DNA from: Streptomyces olindensis
Lineage (GTDB): Bacteria > Actinomycetota > Actinomycetes > Streptomycetales > Streptomycetaceae
Assembly (NCBI GenBank): GCA_000696115.1
Contig: JJOH01000017.1
Coordinates: forward strand, 10,775-74,774
Length of the DNA: 64,000 bases
Direction: 5' to 3'
Part shown: positions 10,874-18,624 of the stretch, piece after piece
How the letters are laid out: each line of letters starts with the position of its first letter
Numbering within the stretch: position 1 is the stretch's first letter
Position numbers and translations under genes: made by a program
The notes under the pieces: generated by a model
Seen by the model: only the letters and a program-made list of their open reading frames with translations
What the model was told of the DNA's origin: nothing
Database searches by the model: none

Positions 10874-12121
10874 CTAGTCGGCGTCCTCGCTGTCGATGCC
10901 CAGGCCTGGCAGCAGGTCGGGCAGGAGCGGCGGGAGCGTCACATCCGGCTCGGGGGCGGGTGTGGTGCCGTCCGCCGACGGGGAGGTGCTGGCCTCGCCT
11001 TCCTGCGGTGGGTCGAGCAGGCCGCCGGTGTTGCCGCCGAGCAGGCCGTCGCTGTCGCTGCCGGAGCCGGCCGAGCGGCTGGGGCTGCCGCTGTCGGCAG
11101 TGCCCTTGTCGGTGCGCCCGCCGCCGTTGTCGCTGGGCCGGGCCGAGCGGTCGGTGGCGGAGGAGCCGGTGGAGGCCGACTCCGAGGAGCCCTGCCGGCT
11201 GCCGTCGCCGCCGCCGGTGGCCGGGGGCTCGGGCAGCAGGGACCGCAGCGGGGCGACGTCCTCCTCTATGGCGTCGAACACCGACGACACCTGCTCGCTG
11301 ACGTCCCCGAGCTGGACGGGGAGCCGCTCGCGCAGTTCGCCCCAGGCCTCGCGGTGGGAGCGGGAGAACGCGGACAGGGCCTGGATGGGGCCGAGCGAGT
11401 CCGGGTCGCGCTCGTACGCCTCGCTGAGCAGCCGGTGGCCCTCCGAGGCGTCGTGCCGCATGCCGGACAGGGCGCGGCGGATCTCGCCCACGGATTCGTG
11501 CTCCAGGGGGCCGCTGCGGCCGCGCTCCATCAGGCGGCGGGCCTCGCTGAGGCGGGTGGAGGCATGGTCGAGGTAGACCCGGCCGCGTTCGTCCACACTG
11601 TCCGCCAGCCCGAGTTTGACGTCCTCGATGCCGCGCTTGAGGCCGTAGAGCGAATCACCGGGCAGGGCGTCGGAGCTGGCGGCGGCGACGCCGCCGAAGG
11701 CGCTCGCGGCCACACCCACGCTGAGCCCGCCCGCGGTGAGGCCCTTGGCGAGGCGGGAACGCGGCCGGAACTTCTTCAGCGAGCCCGCGCGGTGGGCGCC
11801 ACGGGCCCGGCTGGAGCGCTGCTCGGGGACCGCACGGTCCGTCGCCCCGCCTCCCGCGGTGCCCTCCTGGAGCATGGCCTCGAACGCGGCCACCAGCTGG
11901 GCCCGCTGGACGACCTTGACCTCCGGGTCGAGCTCCGGCTTGGGCAGCGCGCCGAGACCGGAGGCGAGCGCCAGCAGGCGCGCCCCCTCGGTCGGTTCCG
12001 CGGCTTCCGGGGCCGGTGGCGATCCTTCGGACTGCTCGGCCGCCGTGCCCTGCTCGGACTGCTCCTCCAAGGCCTGGGCGAAGGCGTTCGCCCGCCGGTG
12101 CGCCGATACGTTCGCGATCAC
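10874..12121 (-). CDS. rsbN: anti-sigma factor RsbN (partner of sigma BldN)
   Basis: The 415-residue product has a cytoplasmic N-terminal region of about 130 residues rich in Ala/Glu, then a basic stretch and one membrane-spanning segment (AKGLTAGGLSVGVAASAFGG). The extracytoplasmic DUF5667-type domain begins ASSDALPGDSLYGLKRGIED and ends in a long acidic, proline/serine-rich tail. In S. venezuelae RsbN binds and holds sigma BldN inactive, and its gene follows bldN as here. The start is set at the GTG at 12121 because GAGGAGG lies 8 bases before it. The more upstream GTG at 12130 would overlap that ribosome-binding site. Confidence 0.92.
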   Translation of the reverse strand: MIANVSAHRRANAFAQALEEQSEQGTAAEQSEGSPPAPEAAEPTEGARLLALASGLGALPKPELDPEVKVVQRAQLVAAFEAMLQEGTAGGGATDRAVPEQRSSRARGAHRAGSLKKFRPRSRLAKGLTAGGLSVGVAASAFGGVAAASSDALPGDSLYGLKRGIEDVKLGLADSVDERGRVYLDHASTRLSEARRLMERGRSGPLEHESVGEIRRALSGMRHDASEGHRLLSEAYERDPDSLGPIQALSAFSRSHREAWGELRERLPVQLGDVSEQVSSVFDAIEEDVAPLRSLLPEPPATGGGDGSRQGSSESASTGSSATDRSARPSDNGGGRTDKGTADSGSPSRSAGSGSDSDGLLGGNTGGLLDPPQEGEASTSPSADGTTPAPEPDVTLPPLLPDLLPGLGIDSEDAD

Positions 12122-12251
12122 TGGCGGCACCTCCTCTCGTCATGACGGTCGACTCCCCAGGGGGTCCTGAGGGTTGCACACCCTGACCACAACCACACGA
12201 TCGGGTGATCGGAGTCGGCCAGGGGGTGACCACAGGGAGCCTGCATCCCGC

Positions 12252-12280
12252 ACAACGAGCGGCTTGGCGCTTGGGTTACG
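12252..12280 (-). promoter_or_regulatory. candidate sigma BldN-dependent promoter of rsbN
   Basis: On the minus strand CGTAAC (12275-12280) and CGTTGT (12252-12257) are spaced by 17 bases, about 130 bases before the rsbN start. This resembles the CGTAAC...CGTTGA-type elements I recall for sigma BldN targets such as bldM. It would make the anti-sigma gene part of the regulon of its own sigma factor. The consensus is from memory. Confidence 0.5.
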
Positions 12281-12357
12281 GACGGAGAACGATCGGATGG
12301 GGAAGTCAACGGACTTTCACGGAACGTGAGTTGACCGTCGCCGAGTGTGCCGTCCGG

Positions 12358-13128
12358 TCAGCGGGCGTCTTCCGGGAGGAGCCGGGCGAGGGTGCGGACG
12401 GCCCGGTACTGGAGGGTCTTGATGGCGCCCTCGTTCTTGCCCATCACGCGGGCGGTCTCGGCGACGGAGAGGCCCTGGAGGAAGCGGAGCGTCACGCACT
12501 CCTGCTGCTGGGGGTTGAGCCGCCGCACGGCGTCGAGCAGGGCGGCGTTGGAGAGGGACTCCAGGACGGAGTCCTCGGGGGAGCGCTCGACCTCGTTGGC
12601 GTCGAGCATCTCGCCGGTGGTGACCTCCAGCCGGAAGCGGCTGGACTTGAAGTGGTCCGCGACGAGGTTGCGGGCGATCGTGACGAGCCAGGCGCCGAAG
12701 TCGCGGCCCTGCCAGGTGAAGGTGCCGATGCGGCGCAGGGCGCGCAGAAAGGTCTCGCTGGTGAGGTCCTCGGCGGTCGCCTTTCCTCCGACCCGGTAGT
12801 AGATGTACCGGTAGACGGTGTCGCTGTACTGGTCGTAGAGGCGGCCGAAGGCGTCGGCCTCGCCGGCCTGGGCGCGCTCGACGAGGTCCATCATCCGGGC
12901 GCTGTCACTGTCCGCCGCCGGGCGGCGGGCGGTGGCCGCCCCGGACGGGCGGCCTCGTCTGCCGACCGCGGCGCTGCCGTCGGCCAGTGCGTAGCACGGG
13001 CCGACGGGCGCGGCGGTGGCGAATGCGGGGACGGCGTACGCGGTGGGGACGAAGCCGCGCAACAGGTCGAGGACCGTTGCGCGCAGCGTAGCCAGGCCCG
13101 AGGCGTCAACCCCGACGTGTGGGTACAC
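12358..13128 (-). CDS. bldN: ECF RNA polymerase sigma factor BldN (pro-sigma form)
   Basis: 256 residues. The first ~86 form the pro-sequence (begins MYPHVGVDASGLATLRATVL, ends near PAADSDSARMM), which in S. coelicolor is cleaved to give mature sigma BldN. Then comes sigma region 2 (FGRLYDQYSDTVYRYIYYRVGG, TSETFLRALRRIGTFTWQG), followed by region 4 (LNPQQQECVTLRFLQGLSVAETARVM). Sigma BldN directs chaplin, rodlin and bldM transcription for aerial growth. The GTG start has GGGAG upstream. rsbN follows after 236 bases and encodes its anti-sigma factor. Confidence 0.97.
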   Translation of the reverse strand: MYPHVGVDASGLATLRATVLDLLRGFVPTAYAVPAFATAAPVGPCYALADGSAAVGRRGRPSGAATARRPAADSDSARMMDLVERAQAGEADAFGRLYDQYSDTVYRYIYYRVGGKATAEDLTSETFLRALRRIGTFTWQGRDFGAWLVTIARNLVADHFKSSRFRLEVTTGEMLDANEVERSPEDSVLESLSNAALLDAVRRLNPQQQECVTLRFLQGLSVAETARVMGKNEGAIKTLQYRAVRTLARLLPEDAR

Positions 13129-13477
13129 GGGACTCCCAGAGGCAGAGCTTCCATCACGTGCAGTGCGGGACCTTTCACCCGTCGTAGCGACGGAGGGGTA
13201 CCGGTTTGCGTCTGAGGAGAATAACGCTTCGTGCAGGCGCTGCTACACCGAGTTGCTCAAATCATCGATTGCGTCGCTTCCGTAACCGATTGACGCCCTA
13301 TCAAGTGCCGCGGAGTGAACGGTTGTTGATCGGAACGGTTCGTATTGCGGCTGAGTCCAGGGCGTGTTGTGGCCGTGTGCAGCCAAGAGGACTGGACATG
13401 AGGTTATGGGGGTACGCCAGTTGGATTTACGGGGTTTGTCATCCCGTAAACGAAGGTGTTCCGGTTTGATCGAATGG
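13129..13477. other. intergenic region upstream of bldN
   Basis: These 349 bases are clearly less GC-rich than the flanking genes and hold no coding frame. They should contain the bldN promoter and leader. In S. coelicolor this region is a BldD target, but I could not find a convincing BldD box. The only structural element I see is the hairpin at 13426-13450. Confidence 0.6.
13426..13450 (-). terminator. hairpin after the HAD-IB phosphatase gene
   Basis: TTTACGGG and CCCGTAAA form an 8-base inverted repeat with a 9-base loop, 28 bases past the stop codon of the phosphatase gene on the minus strand. There is no T tract. It would shield the bldN promoter region from read-through. Confidence 0.5.
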
Positions 13478-14395
13478 TCAGCGGCGGCGGCGGTGCAGGG
13501 CGATGGCGGCCGCCGTGCCGCCGGCCACCGCGCCGACGCCCGCGGCGGCGGGGATGCCGACCTTCGCGGCCTTGCGGCCGGTGCGGTAGTCGCGCAGGCG
13601 CCAGTCCAGCTCGCGGGCGTGCTTGCGCAGCTTGGAGTCCGGGTTGATGGCGTAGGGGTGGCCGACCAGCGACAGCATCGGGATGTCGTTGTGCGAGTCG
13701 CTGTAGGCGGCGCAGCGGCCCAGGTCCAGGCCCTCGGCGGCGGCCAGGGCGCGGACGGCCTCGGCCTTGGCGGGGCCGTGCAGCGGTTCGCCGACGAGTT
13801 TGCCCGTGTAGACGCCGTCGACCGACTCGGCGACCGTGCCCAGGGCGCCGGTCAGGCCCAGGCGGCGGGCGATGACCTGGGCGATCTCGACGGGGGCGGC
13901 GGTGACCAGCCACACCTTCTGGCCCGCGTCCAGGTGGGCCTGGGCTAGGGCGCGGGTACCGGGCCAGATGCGCTCGGCCATGTACTCGTCGTAGATCTCC
14001 TCGCCGATCGACTGGAGCTCGGCGACGCGGTGGCCCTTGACGATGGACAGGGCCGAGTCGCGGGCCTCCTGCATGTGCTCGGGGTCCTCGACGCCGGCCA
14101 GCCGGAACCACGCCTGCTGCCAGGCGAAGCGGGCGAGGTCGCGGGTCTCGAAGAACTTCCGTTTGTACAGGCCCCGCCCGAAGTGGAAGAGCGCGGCACC
14201 CTGCATGACGGTGTTGTCCAGGTCGAAGAAGGCGGCGGCCCGGTCGTCGCCGTGGACCGGGAACTGCGGTTCCTCGGTCGTGCCGGCGGCCTCCTGTGAG
14301 GACTTGCGGGCGGCCTCCGCCGAGGCCTCGCCTGCCAAAACGCTCCGCGCCGTGGCGGAGCGCCTACGGGGAGTGAGCCATCCGAGAGCGGCCAT
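13478..14395 (-). CDS. HAD-IB family phosphatase (SerB-like) with C-terminal membrane anchor
   Basis: 305 residues. HAD motif I is FFDLDNTVMQGAALFHFG, motif II is VTAAP, the lysine lies in HGPAKAEAV, and motif III is AYSDSHNDIPML, the pattern of the SerB/CicA subfamily. A glycine/alanine-rich hydrophobic segment near the C-terminus (VGIPAAAGVGAVAGGTAAAIAL) followed by HRRRR looks like a tail anchor. The substrate is unknown. The gene is upstream of, and colinear with, bldN. Confidence 0.87.
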   Translation of the reverse strand: MAALGWLTPRRRSATARSVLAGEASAEAARKSSQEAAGTTEEPQFPVHGDDRAAAFFDLDNTVMQGAALFHFGRGLYKRKFFETRDLARFAWQQAWFRLAGVEDPEHMQEARDSALSIVKGHRVAELQSIGEEIYDEYMAERIWPGTRALAQAHLDAGQKVWLVTAAPVEIAQVIARRLGLTGALGTVAESVDGVYTGKLVGEPLHGPAKAEAVRALAAAEGLDLGRCAAYSDSHNDIPMLSLVGHPYAINPDSKLRKHARELDWRLRDYRTGRKAAKVGIPAAAGVGAVAGGTAAAIALHRRRR

Positions 14396-14564
14396 GGCGT
14401 GAGCATAGCCAGTTTGTTCGGGGGTTCCGGAGTCGCGAGGTTTGAAGCCTGTGAACTCTCGGCAAGCGTGTCGTTAAAGATGTCGCTCGGGACGGGCCGG
14501 ATCGGCGCGTCCCCTGGCCGTTCACGGGGTTCCCCTCCTCGGTCGGCGCGCGACAATGGCCGAC

Positions 14565-14834
14565 ATGAGCCCTCTCTTCCGACGCAAGCCCTCTCGGGAC
14601 CGGCTCGTGACGCTGATCCGCAAGCCCGGCTGTCATCTGTGTGATGACGCACAGGTCGTTGTGGAGAAGGTGTGCGGTGATCTGGGAGTCCCCTGGGAGC
14701 AGAAGGACATCACCGAGGATCGGGAACTGCACGACGAGTACTGGGAGCAGATCCCGGTCGTGCTGGTGGACGGCAGGCAGCACACGTTCTGGCGCGTGAA
14801 CGAGGACCGCCTGCGCAAGGCGCTGACCGACTGA
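14565..14834 (+). CDS. glutaredoxin-family thioredoxin-fold protein
   Basis: About 89 residues from MSPLFRRKPS. An ATG three codons earlier (14556) is equally possible. The active-site motif is KPGCHLCDDA (CxxC), followed by DITEDRELHDEYWEQIPVVLVDG with the cis-proline typical of the fold. It probably reduces disulfides in the cytoplasm. It directly precedes the rex operon, whose regulator senses NADH/NAD+, so a redox setting is plausible. Confidence 0.85.
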   Translation: MSPLFRRKPSRDRLVTLIRKPGCHLCDDAQVVVEKVCGDLGVPWEQKDITEDRELHDEYWEQIPVVLVDGRQHTFWRVNEDRLRKALTD

Positions 14835-15052
14835 TCCCGACCGGCGAGACGACTGACCGAGCAGTCCAAAGCGGCCCCCGTGGTCGCTTAGGATCGATGG
14901 CGACTTGGTCTCGGGGGCGGGATTCACTGAGGAGAGTGTGTTGTTTTGCCCCCAGAAGACAAGGAACGGTGGTGCCTGTGTGCCGGTTCCCCACCCGTGC
15001 GCCGGGGGCGCGTGAGCCCGGTCACGTTGGGCGGGCAAAACGGACACCATCT

Positions 15053-15081
15053 TTGTGCACGCGTTCACAAAGACATAGCCT
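15053..15081 (+). promoter_or_regulatory. Rex operator overlapping the rex-hemACD promoter
   Basis: TTGTGCACGCGTTCACAA (15053-15070) differs at one base from the Rex operator TTGTGAACGCGTTCACAA. The same bases supply a -35 box TTGTGC, and TAGCCT at 15076-15081 follows at 17-base spacing. Bound Rex would cover the -35 box and spacer. This is the expected autoregulatory site: repression at low NADH/NAD+, release when NADH rises. Confidence 0.88.
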
Positions 15082-15149
15082 GCTTTCGACGGGGCGGTCA
15101 TGTAGGGACGTATGACCGCCTACAGCCCCGCTCTACCCGCAGGAGCACC

Positions 15150-15914
15150 GTGGCAACTGGCCGAACTCACCGACCGGCGACCCGCAGCCGAGGGATTCCC
15201 GAGGCCACCGTCGCCCGGCTTCCGCTGTACCTCCGCGCGCTGACCGCACTGTCGGAGCGCTCGGTGCCCACGGTCTCCTCCGAGGAGCTCGCGGCCGCGG
15301 CGGGGGTCAACTCCGCGAAGCTGCGCAAGGACTTCTCGTACCTTGGCTCCTACGGGACGAGGGGCGTCGGCTACGACGTCGAGTATCTCGTCTACCAGAT
15401 CTCCCGCGAACTGGGGCTCACCCAGGACTGGCCGGTCGTGATCGTCGGTATCGGCAACCTCGGCGCCGCCCTCGCCAACTACGGCGGGTTCGCCTCCCGC
15501 GGCTTCCGGGTCGCCGCGCTGATCGACGCCGACCCGGCCATGGCGGGCAAGCCCGTCGCGGGGATCCCGGTGCAGCACTCCGACGACCTGGAGAAGATCA
15601 TCCAGGACAACGGCGTGTCGATCGGTGTCATCGCCACCCCCGCCGGTGCCGCGCAGCAGGTCTGCGACCGGCTCGTGGCCGCCGGGGTCACCTCCATCCT
15701 GAACTTCGCGCCGACCGTGCTGTCCGTCCCGGACGGCGTCGACGTGCGCAAGGTGGACCTCTCCATCGAGCTGCAGATCCTCGCCTTCCACGAGCAGCGC
15801 AAGGCCGGCGAGGAGGCCGCGAGCGCCGACGGCGCCCTCCCGGCCGCCGCCGCCCGCAGCGACTCCGCCGACCAGGGGCCCGACGGGGACATGCCCGCCG
15901 TGATGCCGGCATGA
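15150..15914 (+). CDS. rex: redox-sensing transcriptional repressor Rex
   Basis: The 254-residue protein has an N-terminal winged helix (ATVARLPLYLRALTALSE, AAAAGVNSAKLRKDFSYLG) and a Rossmann domain with VIVGIGNLGAALANYGGF. It ends in a domain-swap helix (LSIELQILAFHEQRKAGEE) and a disordered tail. Rex binds its operator when NAD+ dominates and lets go when NADH rises. The GTG at 15150 has AGGAGC 3-8 bases before it. The stop overlaps the hemA start (ATGA). Confidence 0.97.
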   Translation: MATGRTHRPATRSRGIPEATVARLPLYLRALTALSERSVPTVSSEELAAAAGVNSAKLRKDFSYLGSYGTRGVGYDVEYLVYQISRELGLTQDWPVVIVGIGNLGAALANYGGFASRGFRVAALIDADPAMAGKPVAGIPVQHSDDLEKIIQDNGVSIGVIATPAGAAQQVCDRLVAAGVTSILNFAPTVLSVPDGVDVRKVDLSIELQILAFHEQRKAGEEAASADGALPAAAARSDSADQGPDGDMPAVMPA

Positions 15915-17668
15915 GCCTCCTCGTCGTCGGACTCAGCCACCGCAGCGCCCCGGTCAGCGTCCTGGAGCGGGCCTCGCTCACCGCGGACGCGCAGGTCAAG
16001 CTGCTCCAGGACACCGTCGCCGCCGAACCGGCGACCGAAGCCGCGGTGCTGGCCACCTGCAACCGCATCGAGCTCTACGCCGACGTGGACAAGTTCCACG
16101 CCGGTGTCGCCGAGCTGTCCACGCTGCTCGCCCAGCACAGCGGGGTCGGCCTGGAGGAGCTCACTCCCTATCTCTACGTGCACTACGAGGACCGGGCCGT
16201 CCACCACTTGTTCTCGGTGGCCTGCGGGCTGGACTCGATGGTCGTCGGCGAGGGGCAGATCCTCGGCCAGATCAAGGACTCCCTGGCCCGGGCGCAGGAG
16301 CTGCACTCCGCGGGCCGCCTGCTGAACGACCTGTTCCAGCAGGCCCTGCGGGTCGGCAAGCGCGCCCACTCCGAGACCGGCATCGACCGCGCCGGCCAGT
16401 CCCTGGTCACCTTCGGCCTGGAGCAGCTGGCCCGCGGCGGCGACGTCCAGGAATGGGCGCGGGGCAAGAAGGCCCTGGTCATCGGGGCCGGGTCGATGTC
16501 CTCCCTGGCCGCGGCCACGCTCGCGCGGGCCGGGGTCGCCGAGGTCGTCGTCGCCAACCGCACCTTCGACCGCGCCGAGCGCCTCGCGCAGATCCTGTCC
16601 GAGGGCGACGACACGGACGTGCTGGCCCGCGCGGTACCGATGGAGTCGGTGCCGGCCGAGCTGACACGTGCCGACGTCGCCGTCTCCTGCACCGGCGCGA
16701 CGGGCCTGGTCCTGACGGCCGAGTCGGTCGCGGAGGCGGTCGGGGGCCGGACGCCCGCACCGTCGGCCGGCGGTGACGGACCGGCGGCGCCGGGCGGCGG
16801 AGCCGGCCGTACGACCGGGCCGGACGCGCGGCAGGGCGGCCTGCCCACCACCAGCCTCGGCAGCGAGGACGGCTGCCCGCTGGACCTCTCCGCGGTGCAG
16901 GGCACCGCCGGGTTCTCCGTGCTGGGCGAGGCGGCCGTGGCCGGCATGGCCGCCGCCGACCTGGAGCAGCACGCGGCCTGGGTGGACAACGGCACGGCCG
17001 GCGGCGGCCAGCGGGCCGCGAGCCCGGCCCGCCCCGGCACGCTCGACCCGGCCGCGGACACCGACGCCATCGCCGCGCTCGCCGCGACCGTCGCCACCGT
17101 CGGGCGCATCCCCGAGCGGCGCCGGCCCGAGCCGGTCGAGGAGCCGCAGCGGCCCGAGCCCGTGCTGTTCCTGCTCGACCTGGCGATGCCGCGCGACATA
17201 GACGCGGCCGCGCACCGGCTGGCCGGGGTGCGGCTGGTGGACATCGAGTCGCTGGCGGAGGCCTCCGCGGGCGCTCCGATGGCTGCCGATGTGGACCAGG
17301 TCAGGCGTATCGTCTCCGACGAGGTCGCGGCCTTCGGGGCAGCACTGCGGGCCGCGCACATCACGCCGACCGTGGTCGCCCTGCGCACCATGGCCGCCGA
17401 CGTCGTGGCCAGCGAGATCGCCCGGCTGGACGGGCGACTGCCCGGCCTCGACGACAAGCACCGCGCGGAGATCACCCAGACCGTGCGGCGTGTGGTCGAC
17501 AAGCTGCTGCACGCGCCGACCGTGCGGGTCAAGCAGCTCGCGGCCGAGCCCGGCGGCGCCGGGTACGCGGACGCGCTGCGGACCCTGTTCGACCTCGACC
17601 CCGAGACGGTGGCCGCCGTCTCCCGGGCCGAGGACAGCACCACCCAGAGAGACCGAGGCCCGGCATGA
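15911..17668 (+). CDS. hemA: glutamyl-tRNA reductase
   Basis: This is the first committed step of C5 haem synthesis: glutamyl-tRNA to glutamate-1-semialdehyde with NADPH. Catalytic Cys50 lies in ATCNRIELY. GEGQILGQIKDSLA and the NADPH fold (VIGAGSMSSLAAATLARAG, VVVANRTFDRA) are intact, as is the C-terminal dimerisation helix. At 585 residues it is about 150 longer than the common enzyme. The extra length is an Ala/Pro/Gly-rich insert at about residues 278-415 within the NADPH domain, containing a more ordered patch (FSVLGEAAVAGMAAADLEQH). It overlaps rex by 4 bases and hemC by 4 bases. Confidence 0.96.
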   Translation: MSLLVVGLSHRSAPVSVLERASLTADAQVKLLQDTVAAEPATEAAVLATCNRIELYADVDKFHAGVAELSTLLAQHSGVGLEELTPYLYVHYEDRAVHHLFSVACGLDSMVVGEGQILGQIKDSLARAQELHSAGRLLNDLFQQALRVGKRAHSETGIDRAGQSLVTFGLEQLARGGDVQEWARGKKALVIGAGSMSSLAAATLARAGVAEVVVANRTFDRAERLAQILSEGDDTDVLARAVPMESVPAELTRADVAVSCTGATGLVLTAESVAEAVGGRTPAPSAGGDGPAAPGGGAGRTTGPDARQGGLPTTSLGSEDGCPLDLSAVQGTAGFSVLGEAAVAGMAAADLEQHAAWVDNGTAGGGQRAASPARPGTLDPAADTDAIAALAATVATVGRIPERRRPEPVEEPQRPEPVLFLLDLAMPRDIDAAAHRLAGVRLVDIESLAEASAGAPMAADVDQVRRIVSDEVAAFGAALRAAHITPTVVALRTMAADVVASEIARLDGRLPGLDDKHRAEITQTVRRVVDKLLHAPTVRVKQLAAEPGGAGYADALRTLFDLDPETVAAVSRAEDSTTQRDRGPA

Positions 17669-18624
17669 CTGACAAGGCGCTGAGGCTCGGTACCCGGCGG
17701 AGCAGACTCGCCATGGCCCAGTCCGGCCAGGTGGCCGAGGCCGTGAGCCGGGTGACCGGGCGGCCCGTCGAACTCGTCGAGATCACCACGTACGGCGACG
17801 TCTCGCGTGAGGCGCTCGCCCAGATCGGCGGCACGGGCGTGTTCGTGACCGCCCTGCGCGACGCGCTGCTCAAGGGCGAGGTCGACTTCGCGGTGCACTC
17901 GCTGAAGGACCTGCCGACCACGCAGCCCGACGAGCTGGTCGTGGCCGCCGTGCCCGTGCGGGAGGACCCGCGGGACGTGATCGTCGCCCGGGACGCCCTG
18001 AAGTTCACCGACCTGCCCTCCGGGGCGCGCATCGGCACCGGCTCGCCGCGCCGCATGGCCCAGCTCAACGCGTACGCGCGCAGCCACGGCCTGGACATAG
18101 CGACGGTTCCGATCCGCGGCAACGTCGACACCCGCATCGGGTTCGTGCGCAAGGGGGAGCTCGACGCCGTCGTGCTGGCCGCCGCCGGGCTGAACCGGAT
18201 CGGCCGCGGTGACGAGGTGACCGACTTCCTGTCGGCCGACACGGTTTTGCCCGCCCCCGGCCAGGGGGCCCTGGCGATCGAGTGCACCGCGGCCAACGCG
18301 GACCTCGTCGCCGCGCTCGCCGAACTCGACGACCCGCTCACGCGGGTCGCCGTGACGGCCGAGCGGTCACTGCTCGCCGCCCTGGAGGCCGGCTGCAGCG
18401 CCCCGGTGGGTGCTTTGGCCGACTTGCTGGCCGACGGGCAGATTGTCAAGGAAATGCGCCTGCGCGGCGTCGTCGGGACCACCGACGGCTCGCGCATGGT
18501 GCAGCTGTCCACCACCGGTCCCGTGCCCGAGACGCACGACGGGGCAACGGCGCTCGGTCGCGAACTCGCGGCCGAGATGCTCGCCCAGGGCGCGGCCGGT
18601 CTGATGGGGGAGCGAGCACATTGA
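17665..18624 (+). CDS. hemC: hydroxymethylbilane synthase (porphobilinogen deaminase)
   Basis: 319 residues, normal length. It joins four porphobilinogens into hydroxymethylbilane. RLGTRRSRLAMAQ opens the fold, HSLKDLPTT and RIGTGSPRR bind the chain, and the dipyrromethane cofactor attaches to Cys244 in LEAGCSAPVGA. The ATG overlaps the hemA stop, and the stop overlaps the TTG start of hemD, so the operon is translationally coupled. Confidence 0.96.
   Translation: MTDKALRLGTRRSRLAMAQSGQVAEAVSRVTGRPVELVEITTYGDVSREALAQIGGTGVFVTALRDALLKGEVDFAVHSLKDLPTTQPDELVVAAVPVREDPRDVIVARDALKFTDLPSGARIGTGSPRRMAQLNAYARSHGLDIATVPIRGNVDTRIGFVRKGELDAVVLAAAGLNRIGRGDEVTDFLSADTVLPAPGQGALAIECTAANADLVAALAELDDPLTRVAVTAERSLLAALEAGCSAPVGALADLLADGQIVKEMRLRGVVGTTDGSRMVQLSTTGPVPETHDGATALGRELAAEMLAQGAAGLMGERAH

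Noticed and set aside
13129..13477. BldD operator upstream of bldN
   Set aside because: I looked for the inverted BldD-box pattern on both strands and found no match good enough to report.
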